Position numbers and translations under genes: made by a program. From positions 1 through 44,977 of the forward strand of contig JAEYNR010000094.1 of NCBI GenBank assembly GCA_023412475.1: a stretch of 44,977 nt of DNA, read 5' to 3'. Positions within the stretch are counted from its first letter, which is position 1. The number at the start of each line of letters is the position of its first letter. The notes below the pieces were generated by a model. It ran no database searches and was not told the origin of the DNA. It saw only the letters and a list, made by a program, of their open reading frames with translations. The DNA comes from Fibrobacterota bacterium. GTDB lineage: Bacteria > Fibrobacterota > Chitinivibrionia > Chitinivibrionales > Chitinispirillaceae. Below, in pieces: positions 24,519-32,989 of this stretch.

Positions 24519-24716
24519 TTAGACCATCTTTTTTCCGGGCATATCTTACTGCAAAAGCCGTAAAAACAGATAGTTCAGTTCTTCAAGTATAGGCATCTTG
24601 TTCGGGTGGATTATCAAATTAAAATTCCACCTTCTCTTTTCTTGGTTTTATCCACAAAGCAATAAAATCATAAAAAAGCTGAGCATGCTGCCATCTGATA
24701 TCAATTATGTCATGAC

Positions 24717-26753
24717 CTAATACGAAAAGCATCTGACCTCGATCTTGCGGCTATCCACTTTTTTAACCAGGTAAACGCCTCTGGAAATCGTACGACTTGC
24801 CGATAAGCCACAGACATCTCTTTTAATAACTCTTCCATTAAGATCATACACAATATCGTCAGCACTAATTCCTAACACCCTGCCTTTAACCGGTATTTGA
24901 TCCAGTGATGAATAATTGATTGATACTGGATCGACTGGAATAAAACACCACTGCTGGCTGTTACTGGAAGAGGAATTATCTGTACTCTGCTTTACCAACC
25001 CATTCTCTTTGCCCTCGAGCACCATTGCATTTAAGCGGTTGACAATTTTGTAGCAGCCTTTTTCAACCTGCAGTACCTGCCACTGCTGGCTGAACCGTTG
25101 ACTAACAGACTGACTGGAAACCGAAAAGTCGCCTGCAGTGTCAAGGCCCCGGTCCCCCGAAGTCGACATAACAGAGAAACATCCATTATAAAGATCTTCC
25201 AATTCCCAGATCTGACTTGCCTTAGTCTGTGGAGTTTGCAGCGAAACCAATCCGGTACCGCTTGCATCCAGTGTCTTCTGGGTAGCCCGGTTTTCTATCC
25301 TGTAATAATTACCTGCGATAATTTCTTTGTCAGCAGAAGCAATTCTCCAGAGCTGGTTCTCCTTATAGGCAAAATTACCAAGAATCGCATCGGAACCAGC
25401 GCTTTTGGAACTGCCCGAGATCTCTGCCGCCTTGCCCAATGTGTTGACGCTGACAAACCGGTGATAGCCATCACCACAATCGATTATATGCCACTTCTGA
25501 TTATAATCATCATTCCACTCGTACTGAAGAATCTTTGCCCCCACCTCTCTTGAAGCGCCAGACACATCAAGAACTTTACCACTCGCTACAGAGGAAATTT
25601 TAAAATGTGATGCTCCGATATTCTGAATCCGCCACAGTTGTGTGTTTACACCGGTATAGGTTTGCTGTTGAACCGCAGAACCACTGGTTGTGCCCAGAAC
25701 CAGTCCCGAATGCTTTGCTGTAATTGTATAGATTCCATCCGGGAAATATCTTGCACCAGCAGACCACCCACCAGTTTGCGCATCGATATTGTACTGATCA
25801 TGCCATTTGACAGAAAGTTTCGTACCATTCACTTCTATTGGAAGCAGTACAATTCGTGACATACTATAATTACTAACCGACCAGCGATCTCCAGTGTAAA
25901 GATATGTTGTATTCTTACTGCCTTTTACAGTCACAGCAAAACCGACCTGAGATTCAAAGGTGTGAGTGTTACTGGTCGCAATCTTTCCACCCGCAGTCCA
26001 TGGACCGGCTAGTTTTGTGGCATAGAAATAGTGGTTGTCATTGAAATCCCATCCAGTACACCAGGACATCAGCCAGAAATAGTAGCCACCTGTCTTTATG
26101 ATTGCATGCCCTTCACATTCCATATCATTACTTGCCGATCCACGGTAAATTTCCCGCTCAATCTTTGTATATGTGTCATCAAGCTCAAAAAGACTGACAT
26201 TCTGGTTTCCCTTGGTGGTACAGATAAGATATCCCTTGCCGTCATCATCCTGATAGACATTGATATCGCGGCTGTCGATATCCAATGGCCGGAAATGGAA
26301 TTGTAAGATGTAATTTCCCCCGATAGTGTTGCAGGTTGCCAGTCCGACTTCAGCAATCTTATAGGCATCATGTCCCTCGTAATGCATCCACATCACGAAT
26401 TGACCGGTTTTTTTGTTATGCAGGATTTTTGCCCGTTCGACTACTGCATCGTTATTGAGATCGGGATGAGAGGTTTTCTTGAGTATCTGGTTAACGAAAG
26501 TCCAGTTTTTAAGGTCCGGTGAAGAATAGAGGTTAATACCCACAAATGCGTAGTTGTTGGCACTGCGGTCCATGCCCCATAAATAGTATAAGCTGTCGAC
26601 TTTGATGATACCGCCCTCTGTAGCAGCAATTCTCTTTCCATTGGAATCACGCCAGTCCCCACCCGGAATGATAAGATCGGTTTGTGCTGCAGCAGTTTGC
26701 ACCAATCCAACAATCAAGCACAATAGAAGCCACTGAAAATTAAAGTTTCCCAT
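24717..26753 (-). CDS. Secreted GH43-type glycosidase with two ricin-type lectin domains
   Basis: A 678-aa exported enzyme. Signal peptide at residues 1-23 (LLLCLIVGLVQTAAAQ). Residues ~25-325 form a five-blade GH43-type propeller (GGIIKVDSLYYLWGMDRS, SSPDLKNWTF, RAKILHNKKTGQFVMWMHYE, SRDINVYQDDDGKGYLICTT, ECEGHAIIKTGGYYFWLMSW), closest from memory to exo-beta-1,3-galactanase-like members. Two ricin-B-like trefoils follow (~335-470 and ~475-605) with repeated QxW motifs (NTQLWRIQ, NQKWHII, ENQLWRI, SQIWELE, SQQWQVL, SQQWCFI). The last ~50 residues (VYDLNGRVIKRDVCG, SRGVYLVKKVDSRKIEV) look like a T9SS/FCB sorting tail. Likely role: cleaves galactan-type side chains of plant or other polysaccharides at the cell surface; substrate inferred only. 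Confidence 0.9.
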   Translation of the reverse strand: MGNFNFQWLLLCLIVGLVQTAAAQTDLIIPGGDWRDSNGKRIAATEGGIIKVDSLYYLWGMDRSANNYAFVGINLYSSPDLKNWTFVNQILKKTSHPDLNNDAVVERAKILHNKKTGQFVMWMHYEGHDAYKIAEVGLATCNTIGGNYILQFHFRPLDIDSRDINVYQDDDGKGYLICTTKGNQNVSLFELDDTYTKIEREIYRGSASNDMECEGHAIIKTGGYYFWLMSWCTGWDFNDNHYFYATKLAGPWTAGGKIATSNTHTFESQVGFAVTVKGSKNTTYLYTGDRWSVSNYSMSRIVLLPIEVNGTKLSVKWHDQYNIDAQTGGWSAGARYFPDGIYTITAKHSGLVLGTTSGSAVQQQTYTGVNTQLWRIQNIGASHFKISSVASGKVLDVSGASREVGAKILQYEWNDDYNQKWHIIDCGDGYHRFVSVNTLGKAAEISGSSKSAGSDAILGNFAYKENQLWRIASADKEIIAGNYYRIENRATQKTLDASGTGLVSLQTPQTKASQIWELEDLYNGCFSVMSTSGDRGLDTAGDFSVSSQSVSQRFSQQWQVLQVEKGCYKIVNRLNAMVLEGKENGLVKQSTDNSSSSNSQQWCFIPVDPVSINYSSLDQIPVKGRVLGISADDIVYDLNGRVIKRDVCGLSASRTISRGVYLVKKVDSRKIEVRCFSY

Positions 26754-26849
26754 GATGGTTTTCCGCCCCCCGTTTATTCTTCGGTCTCTTTAGTTTAAAG
26801 TAACTAATAAGGAGTAATAATACATAATTGGGGAAAATAAAATAAAAGC

Positions 26850-27010
26850 ATGAAATTTGAAATCCAAAACAGGAAATACGAAACAGGAACAAGAACGGAA
26901 AAAAGAATTAGAGCTGTACAGTAAGCGGGGCAGTTTTTTTCCATCAATAATAGCGCTTAATACCGACTCGCAGTTTGAGGTTTCAGGTTTCGTATTTCGA
27001 GTTCATTATT
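26850..27010. repeat. Dispersed AT-rich repeat, copy C (mixed orientation)
   Basis: The part 26853-26910 matches the repeat in the orientation of copy D (ATGAAATTTGAAATCC, GAAATACGAAACAGGAACAA). A second part (26980-27012) has the opposite orientation (GGTTTCGTATTTCGAGTTCA). The two may be halves of one element or two partial insertions. It fills the gap between the glycosidase and SDR genes. Confidence 0.45.
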
Positions 27011-27024
27011 CCGGATTTTCCGAT

Positions 27025-27720
27025 TTAAGATTTTTTTGAATAATCCTGAGCACTGAAAAGTTTTCCACAGATTTGCTCTTCAAGAAGCACCGGAACCAGA
27101 GCTCCAGGCAGAACCGATTCTACTGGATTAGGTGCATTTGGTCCACCCAGATCAGTTCTTAACCATCCCGGATCCATAAGATTCATCAGCACACCAGTTC
27201 CCTTCAGATGTAATGCCATATCAAAGACAAATTTATCCAGAGCTGCTTTTGAAGCTGCATAGGGCATAAGTTGCGGCTCATCCTTTATGCCGGAAGTCAC
27301 ATTGACCACCCGCCCGAAACCACGTTTAATCATTTGAGGAATGATAACATTACAGATAGTAATAGGGGCTATCGTATTTACAAGAAAACTCTTCAGATAT
27401 TCATCGTGGGTTGCGGTGTAAAAGTCAGTTCGGTAAGCAGTCATGACTGCAGCATTGTTATACAGGATATCAATTCCCCCGGAAAGTTCTTCTGCTTTTT
27501 TGGCCATCTCTTTTACTGCTTCGATATCAGTGAGTTCTGCCTCCAACTGAATTACTTTTATATCCTTTGACAGTTGCTGAGCCACAGGTTTAGTGTGTTC
27601 ACTCTTTCTGCTGTGAATAACCAGGTTGCATCCTTGAGCAGCCAATGCATAAGCTACCTGCAACCCTACTCCCCTTGAGGCACCAGTGACCAGGGCCCAT
27701 TTGTTTCTAATATCAAGCAC
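27025..27720 (-). CDS. Short-chain dehydrogenase/reductase
   Basis: A 231-aa classical SDR: cofactor motif TGASRGVG near the N-terminus, followed by NLVIHSRKSEHT (Arg at the end of beta-2 suggests NADP), NNAA, and the catalytic set Ser in VVNVTSG, Tyr and Lys in YAASKAALDKF. The DPGWLRTDLGG motif follows. Substrate unknown; closest in style to carbonyl or 3-oxoacyl reductase-like proteins. It begins with GTG (27718-27720), backed by AGGAGA about nine bases upstream. Repeat copies flank it on both sides, so it is probably transcribed alone. Confidence 0.9.
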   Translation of the reverse strand: MLDIRNKWALVTGASRGVGLQVAYALAAQGCNLVIHSRKSEHTKPVAQQLSKDIKVIQLEAELTDIEAVKEMAKKAEELSGGIDILYNNAAVMTAYRTDFYTATHDEYLKSFLVNTIAPITICNVIIPQMIKRGFGRVVNVTSGIKDEPQLMPYAASKAALDKFVFDMALHLKGTGVLMNLMDPGWLRTDLGGPNAPNPVESVLPGALVPVLLEEQICGKLFSAQDYSKKS

Positions 27721-27739
27721 AATTAAATCTCCTGTTTAT

Positions 27740-28080
27740 ATTAGTGCAACGAATTTTTATCCACGGTTTAAAATCAGTATTTCGAATTACAAACAGTTAA
27801 CAAATCCAAACAAAGAAAAAAGCACGAAATTTGAAATTCGAAATAAGAACAGGAACAAGAAAAAGCACGAAATACGAAACAAGGACAAGAAATGGGAAAA
27901 AGAACTCAAAGATAAGCTTTAACTGTTGAAGCGCTCTTATTTCTGTTTAGAATTTAATGATTTTGCAATATTTAGGAGTTAAGATTTGTAATTTTAAATT
28001 TCCTTCTGATTAGAGATGTTCTTAGTTCATGGTTTTTTTCGATCAAATTATTGAATAACAATTAATTGCCGCAATAGCGT
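27740..28080 (-). repeat. Dispersed AT-rich repeat, full-length copy D (inverted)
   Basis: Read on the minus strand it starts CGCTATTGCGGCAATTAATT (28077 downward), contains ACAAATCTTAACTCC, TTCTAAACAGAAATAAGAG, TTTCGTATTTCGTGC and TTCGAATTTCAAATTTCGTG, and ends near 27741 with a degenerate end (TTAGTGCAACGAATTTTT on the plus strand). The order of blocks is the same as in copy A, which supports one element about 340-390 bp long. Confidence 0.6.
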
Positions 28081-28102
28081 AATTAACGCACTCTTCTTCT
28101 CA

Positions 28103-29068
28103 TTATTTAGCAACCACTTTTTTCTTTTTCAACGCCGGACGAAGAGCATCGACAACCGATGAAACTGACGTATAAGAATCGATTGAATAGTATTGATACC
28201 ATCCGCAGTTTCTCTGACAAGATTTCATCAACTGCCTTCCTTCTTCAGCTTCAGATGAACCAAGCCAGCTCATCAGGTCGGTACTTCGCAGATCCGGTCC
28301 CTTTTTCCCCATAATATGACATGGATAATAAAGGTGTCCATCAGCAGCAATAATCACAGAGCCAGAAGAACATTTCCGGTTTCGAAAAGCCTTAAAATAA
28401 CCCTGGGGGGTATGGATCGTATGAGGATACTGCTTTCTTAGATAAAGAAGCTTTCTCTCCAAAGACTCAAGATCCGGAAAACAATCTTCTGTCTTATCCA
28501 TGTGCGTTGCGGGTATTATCACTATGTTTGCCCCCATCTTATAACAGATCTGCACTTTTTTGTTCAGCGCATCAATAGTGTCTCTGGTTACCACAGTCTG
28601 CACAGAAAGCTGACAGGGAAGAGAGGCCAGTGATGGTAATAGATCAAACATCTCAAGATTATCATGCCCCTCATCAATAGATACATGGAGAAAATCTATA
28701 TACCTGGCATACTCCTTGATAGGATAGGAGAGTATGTTTCTTGCACTGGTGGTAAAAAGAAGATAGAACTTGCAGGAGCGGGCAAAAGAGAGCAGTTCTG
28801 CAATATCCTGTCTTAAAAGCGGTTCTCCACCCTCGAAACTGGTCATCAGTATCGAAGAACGAGAGAGGTTTTTCAGAATTGCTTTTATTTCTTCGGTGGA
28901 AAGGTCCTGAACCGGATCTTTTTTTATGTTACAGAACCGGCACCCAAAATGACACCTGGTGGTCAGTTTGAAAGATGCATAAAAAGGGAATATCGATTTC
29001 TGTTTTATCAGATTATTAAAAAGACCCTTAATGGTAGAAAAATAATAGGAAGGCGGTAAAATTCTCAT
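28103..29068 (-). CDS. Radical SAM protein with C-terminal cysteine-rich domain
   Basis: A 321-aa cytosolic enzyme. The [4Fe-4S]-SAM motif is CHFGCRFC (TTRCHFGCRFCNIKKDP), followed by SFEGGEPLLRQDI (the GGEP SAM-binding motif), VSIDEGHDN and VQTVVTRDT. The C-terminus carries additional cysteines (RKCSSGSVIIAADGHLYYPC and SCQRNCGWYQYY), which look like a SPASM/DUF3463-type auxiliary cluster site. Reaction unknown; such proteins modify peptides or act in lipid/hopanoid metabolism. ATG 29066-29068 is chosen over 29110 because GGAG lies eight or so bases upstream. Repeat copies flank it, so it stands alone. Confidence 0.88.
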   Translation of the reverse strand: MRILPPSYYFSTIKGLFNNLIKQKSIFPFYASFKLTTRCHFGCRFCNIKKDPVQDLSTEEIKAILKNLSRSSILMTSFEGGEPLLRQDIAELLSFARSCKFYLLFTTSARNILSYPIKEYARYIDFLHVSIDEGHDNLEMFDLLPSLASLPCQLSVQTVVTRDTIDALNKKVQICYKMGANIVIIPATHMDKTEDCFPDLESLERKLLYLRKQYPHTIHTPQGYFKAFRNRKCSSGSVIIAADGHLYYPCHIMGKKGPDLRSTDLMSWLGSSEAEEGRQLMKSCQRNCGWYQYYSIDSYTSVSSVVDALRPALKKKKVVAK

Positions 29069-29169
29069 ATTGTGCTCCAGAAAAAACAAAAAATATACCC
29101 TGTGGCTCAAAGTAACAATTTATTTGTGGTGTACTGATTAAACCAAACTGTTTAGGAACATCGAAGGGA

Positions 29170-29271
29170 AAAATCAAAAATTGAAATTGAAATAAGAAAT
29201 AAGAAACAAGAATAAGAAGAGGAAATGGGAACATGATTTGAGATTTTTGTTTGAGATTTCGAATTTCGGAT
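29170..29271 (-). repeat. Dispersed AT-rich repeat, short copy E (inverted)
   Basis: Holds AAATTGAAATTGAAATAAGA, AAACAAGAATAAG and, at the end, GAGATTTCGAATTTCGGATT next to the rlpA stop codon. It lacks the TTGCGGCAA ends. Same A/T-rich block and orientation as copy D. Confidence 0.4.
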
Positions 29272-29826
29272 TTACTCAACGATCTCTATTCTTACTCTAG
29301 CCACTCCTTTTTTTATTATCCCCAGCTCCCGTGCAGCACTCTGCGAAAGGTCGATTATTCGTTTTTTGGAAGCAAATGGTCCTCTATCATTGATCCGCAC
29401 GATAACCGAGCGGTTATTGACCAAACAAGTCACCTTCACTTTGGTCCCAAAAGGAAGAGTACGATGAGCAGCGGTTAAGCGACTGTTACTGAAAGTTTCA
29501 CCATTTGCAGTCTTTCGCCCTTCGAATTTGCTGCCATAGTAAGAGGCCATACCAGTTTTTTGATACGCTGAACTGGCAGTTCCATTGACCCCTGCCGCTC
29601 CTTTAGTAATTACAGCGCTATAAGATGCTTTTTTATTAGAGAAACGGGTATATCGTGGTGAAAGTGTGCACTCAAACAGCAAAAAAAACGCTGCACAAAA
29701 GAGGGTAAAAAGAGTTTGTTTTGAATTTTTCAGAAAGCCATGCTCCCGGGGTAAATGACCGTAAAGAGTGCTTTCAGTTGAAAGAACAACGTTTCGGCCA
29801 TTGCAATTAATAAAAGCAGAGAACAT
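29272..29826 (-). CDS. rlpA: RlpA-like septal ring lytic transglycosylase
   Basis: The C-terminal ~100 residues are a double-psi beta-barrel of the RlpA family: GMASYYGSKFEGRKTANGE, RLTAAHRTLPFGTKVKVT, VRINDRGPF with the catalytic-type Asp, and RIIDLSQSAARELGII. RlpA cleaves glycan strands lacking stem peptides during cell separation. There is no SPOR domain. The N-terminus has a hydrophobic segment (TLFTLFCAAFFLLFEC, ~residues 38-53) preceded by an unusually long tail, so the true start may be internal, but no alternative ATG precedes the segment. It starts 12 bp after the ferritin-like gene and may be co-transcribed with it. Confidence 0.88.
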   Translation of the reverse strand: MFSAFINCNGRNVVLSTESTLYGHLPREHGFLKNSKQTLFTLFCAAFFLLFECTLSPRYTRFSNKKASYSAVITKGAAGVNGTASSAYQKTGMASYYGSKFEGRKTANGETFSNSRLTAAHRTLPFGTKVKVTCLVNNRSVIVRINDRGPFASKKRIIDLSQSAARELGIIKKGVARVRIEIVE

Positions 29827-29838
29827 TCAGATTTGAAA

Positions 29839-30327
29839 TCAGCGCGACTGAAGTTTACTGATCTCTTGAGTTAGCTGCCCGACATGTTTAAGTTCCTCAA
29901 TCACCAGTTTGTCGATTTCCTTTTTACCCATTGTTTGCGGAACAAGCTCTTTCATGGAGGAATACAAAACCACAGATTCTCTTTCGAAATCCAGTGCCTT
30001 CTTAAGGATATCCAGTGAATTTTTGCAGGAATCAATTGAAAAATCCTGATTCATATAAAGCTTATTGTCAGCGACTGCTTTCAGATAGAGATGAATCATA
30101 TTATCAGGATCATATTCAATCTGTGAGTTTTCATCTGCGGTAAGAGAGGATCTTAGCTTCTCGAAGAGTTCCACATGAGTGGCTTCCCATGCTGCCAGTT
30201 GGGCAAACATGCTTTTTAAAATCGGGTCATTGGTTCTTTTTTCGGCAGCCATATAGAATGCTTTACCGTTTTTCTCAATCTCTACTCCAATATCAAATAC
30301 CTCATTTGCATTAAAAACCTGTGCCAT
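29839..30327 (-). CDS. Ferritin-like diiron protein (rubrerythrin family, no rubredoxin domain)
   Basis: A 162-aa cytosolic four-helix bundle. The expected metal ligands appear in pairs: VEIEKNGKAFYMAAE, WEATHVELFEKL, DFERESVVLYSSMKE and EELKHVGQL. Rubrerythrins usually add a C-terminal rubredoxin domain with two CxxC motifs; this protein has none, so it is of the erythrin or ferritin-like family. Likely role: peroxide or oxygen detoxification, or iron handling, in an anaerobe (inferred). No strong Shine-Dalgarno. Followed by rlpA after 12 bp. Confidence 0.88.
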   Translation of the reverse strand: MAQVFNANEVFDIGVEIEKNGKAFYMAAEKRTNDPILKSMFAQLAAWEATHVELFEKLRSSLTADENSQIEYDPDNMIHLYLKAVADNKLYMNQDFSIDSCKNSLDILKKALDFERESVVLYSSMKELVPQTMGKKEIDKLVIEELKHVGQLTQEISKLQSR

Positions 30328-30536
30328 CGAATTTCCCTTTTTTAAAAATGACTCACTTAAAAGATAAATTTATTAACCACCTGTAGCTCTTGAAATAAAT
30401 ATCGGGTAAGAAATCAGAAATAACACCTGAATAAGACAGCTACTATAGTTACGATAAAAATATGTTTGTTGTTCAGGAGGGGCAAATTTTTAAAGAGAAG
30501 CGTTTGTATGATGGAGGGAAATAATACTTTCCTGGC

Positions 30537-30556
30537 AGGGCAAGCAGTGTTGCCCT
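30537..30556. terminator. Stem-loop after inositol-phosphate synthase gene
   Basis: Perfect 7-bp stem AGGGCAA/TTGCCCT with a 6-nt loop, 17 bp past the stop of the ino1 gene (minus strand). No T-run follows on the minus strand, so the terminator call is weak. Confidence 0.4.
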
Positions 30557-30573
30557 AACCGGATAGCATAAAA

Positions 30574-31689
30574 TCAATTTTCCACAGGCTGCTCGCTATA
30601 TTGTTGTATGAAATCCTCAACCTCTTTGAAGCCATCATCATCAGTGATCTGACGGGCAGGATGCTTGCAGAAATAAGAGGAAGGTGCATGCAGGACACCA
30701 CCGATACCCGAATTGAGAGCCAGTTTGCAACAACGGATCGCATCAATAGCCACACCGCCACTATTTGGAGAATCCTCCACCGAAAGACGTAACTCCAGAT
30801 TCATAGGAACATCACCAAAAAGTTTCCCCTCCATACGGATAAAGCAGATTTTCTGATCATCTTGCCAAGGCACATAGTCAGAAGGTCCCACATGGATATC
30901 TCTTGTGCTGAGTCTGGATGCAGCCACCGATTGAACCGCTTCGGTTTTTGATTCCTTTTTGGACTTGAGCCGGTCCCGGTTAAGCATATTAAGGAAGTCG
31001 GTATTACCACCAGTGTTAAGCTGATAGGTTCTTTCAAGCTTAACTCCTCGTTTTTTAAATAGATCGGTAAGGGTTCGATGGGTAATAGTAGCTCCCAGTT
31101 GGGCTTTGATATCATCACCAATAATCGGGAGATTTCTTTCCTGAAATTTATTAGCCCATTGAGGATTACTGGCAATAAAAACAGGAATGTTGTTGATGAA
31201 AGCCAGGCCCGCATCCAGTGCACACTGTGCATAAAACTTTGTAGCCTCCTCTGAACCGACCGGCAAATAGTTCAGAAGTATCTCCGCGCCGCTGGATTTA
31301 AGAATTTGGACAACCTCATTTAGATCGGGCTGTTTTTCGGTGCTAACTTCAAACCTGACATCCGTATCGTAATCCTGCATGTGTGCAGAAACTCCATCGA
31401 GTGTATTACCCATCTGTACCTTTATACCTGTAAGAGGCATCTTGGGGCAGAACACTGTGGTGCAGTTTGGAAGCGAAAAGATAGCCTGGTTAACATCAAG
31501 GCCCACTTTTCTTTTATCGATATCAAATGCAGCGACAACCTCAATATCAGTAGGGCAATAACCTCCGATATCCCAATGCATAAGACCAATAGCCTGGTGG
31601 GGTGATTTATCTCTGTAGTATTCTATACCCTGCAAAAGAGAGCTAGCACAGTTACCCACACCAACAATAGCGATTTTAATTCTGTCCAT
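30574..31689 (-). CDS. ino1: myo-Inositol-1-phosphate synthase
   Basis: Converts glucose-6-phosphate to inositol-1-phosphate using NAD+; precursor of phosphatidylinositol and other inositol compounds. The 371-aa sequence shows IAIVGVGNCASSLLQGIEYY (NAD binding), GDDIKAQLGATITHRTL, QLNTGGNTDFLNM and a lysine-rich active-site loop (DRLKSKKESKTEAVQS), then DYVPWQDDQK. Length matches the short prokaryotic form. GGGAGG lies nine or ten bases before ATG 31687-31689. It is followed by a stem-loop, so it is probably transcribed alone. Bacterial inositol synthesis is patchy outside Actinobacteria, but it occurs in FCB bacteria. Confidence 0.94.
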   Translation of the reverse strand: MDRIKIAIVGVGNCASSLLQGIEYYRDKSPHQAIGLMHWDIGGYCPTDIEVVAAFDIDKRKVGLDVNQAIFSLPNCTTVFCPKMPLTGIKVQMGNTLDGVSAHMQDYDTDVRFEVSTEKQPDLNEVVQILKSSGAEILLNYLPVGSEEATKFYAQCALDAGLAFINNIPVFIASNPQWANKFQERNLPIIGDDIKAQLGATITHRTLTDLFKKRGVKLERTYQLNTGGNTDFLNMLNRDRLKSKKESKTEAVQSVAASRLSTRDIHVGPSDYVPWQDDQKICFIRMEGKLFGDVPMNLELRLSVEDSPNSGGVAIDAIRCCKLALNSGIGGVLHAPSSYFCKHPARQITDDDGFKEVEDFIQQYSEQPVEN

Positions 31690-31814
31690 AAACAGAAGCC
31701 TCCCAGAAAATCAATTTGTTTTTAATATTCTACGGATACGAAAGGTTAAAACGGATAACTTTCTTCCAAGAACAGAGAGGAGAAAATACTATTTGGGACT
31801 GGGAATAATTTCCG

Positions 31815-31867
31815 TTTTAAATCGGCCGCTCTCCGTAGTGACTACGTAAGTTCAGACCGATTTAAAA
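31815..31867. other. Long stem-loop with inner hairpin
   Basis: Outer arms TTTTAAATCGG (31815-31825) and CCGATTTAAAA (31857-31867) pair perfectly over 11 bp. The 31-nt interior contains a smaller hairpin CGTAGT/ACTACG (31834-31846). It lies between the ino1 promoter region and the stop of the propeller gene. No T-run. May be a terminator without a T tail, a cruciform, or a protein-binding site. Confidence 0.5.
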
Positions 31868-31906
31868 TGCCTGCAATGATTATGCCAAGACGAATCCCTA
31901 CTCTTT

Positions 31907-32863
31907 TTAAAACGGGTAGGGATTGTTCAGCTTAATAACTCCGCTTTCCATGGCAAACCAGAGGTTGCCACCTCCATCTTTGAATAACTTCTGGACCTGT
32001 GCGGCAGGAATTCCAAACTGTTTGGAATCAGTATTCCACTCATCGCCATTAAATTTAATCAGCCCGGTTTCAGTGCCAAACCAGATTCTGCTCTGGCTAT
32101 CCACCATGATGGTTTTGATGCCATCCTGAATCTCCAGATAGGTTTTCCATACCCCTTTATCGAAGCAGTTAACATCTTTTTCCCCAACTGCAGCCCAGAT
32201 AGTACCCTTGCGGGCATCCACAGCCAGCGCCTTTACATCATTCCAGCTCAACTTGCCGTTTTTCATGTCATAAAGAGTCCAACTGCCATTATCATTGACA
32301 CTGATTCCCCTGTTGGTACCAAACCAGACAGCTCCCTTATTATCGATAGTCAGTGCCTGAACCTTCTCACTAACCAAACCTTCGATTTTTTTCCAGGAAC
32401 CATTCTGAAATACCGCAGCTCCCTTCTCAGTTGCTACATAAACTTTTCCGTCTTTTGAGGCTGCAATGTCATTAACAGAATTATCCGGTAACCCCTCTTC
32501 GGTAGTATAAGAGGTGAACTGATTGCCACTTCTGACAGCAACTCCGTTTTTACTGCCGATCCAGACTTTTCCGCTTGCATCAATAGCCATGCTGGTTACA
32601 TCAGAGCTGGCGATTTTGCCCATCTGAGGATACTTCTGCTGAGCCACCCTGTTAAGGGCGGTAGAGTAGACACTTTCCTGAGTGGCATACCACAGAGCAT
32701 CTTTGGCAACAGCAAAAGCCATAACCGGAGCACCAGCAGAATACATCTTCCATTCCGGGGGTTTCTCATGAATAGTTTCCTGCGCCTTCACACTTTCATC
32801 GTCTTCCTGGGCCACAACCGCCGTACTCAGGCAAAGAGCAAACATTAGAAATTGTTTCAGCAT
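31907..32863 (-). CDS. Secreted two-component-regulator-type beta-propeller protein
   Basis: A 318-aa exported protein with signal peptide MLKQFLMFALCLSTAVVAQ. The mature part consists of about six repeats of the regulator-propeller type, each with a VWIG/VWFG-like strand (GKVWIGSKNGVAVR, GKVYVATEKGAAVF, GAVWFGTNRGISV, SRIWFGTETGLIKF, GNLWFAMESGVIKL). Such propellers normally form the sensor half of hybrid kinases; here it is free and periplasmic or surface-bound, with no kinase attached. Ligand unknown. The longest frame starts at 32917; ATG 32861-32863 is preferred because of GAGGAGG right upstream and the signal peptide. Confidence 0.87.
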   Translation of the reverse strand: MLKQFLMFALCLSTAVVAQEDDESVKAQETIHEKPPEWKMYSAGAPVMAFAVAKDALWYATQESVYSTALNRVAQQKYPQMGKIASSDVTSMAIDASGKVWIGSKNGVAVRSGNQFTSYTTEEGLPDNSVNDIAASKDGKVYVATEKGAAVFQNGSWKKIEGLVSEKVQALTIDNKGAVWFGTNRGISVNDNGSWTLYDMKNGKLSWNDVKALAVDARKGTIWAAVGEKDVNCFDKGVWKTYLEIQDGIKTIMVDSQSRIWFGTETGLIKFNGDEWNTDSKQFGIPAAQVQKLFKDGGGNLWFAMESGVIKLNNPYPF

Positions 32864-32989
32864 AACTCCTCCTCTATGGCTGCATACTGAAAAAACAAAC
32901 GACATTAACTCTGCCAATAATTATTGAATCAGATTTTAAAAATAAGAGAAGAACACCAAAGGGAGCAACATTCATCTTCGCCCGTACAA

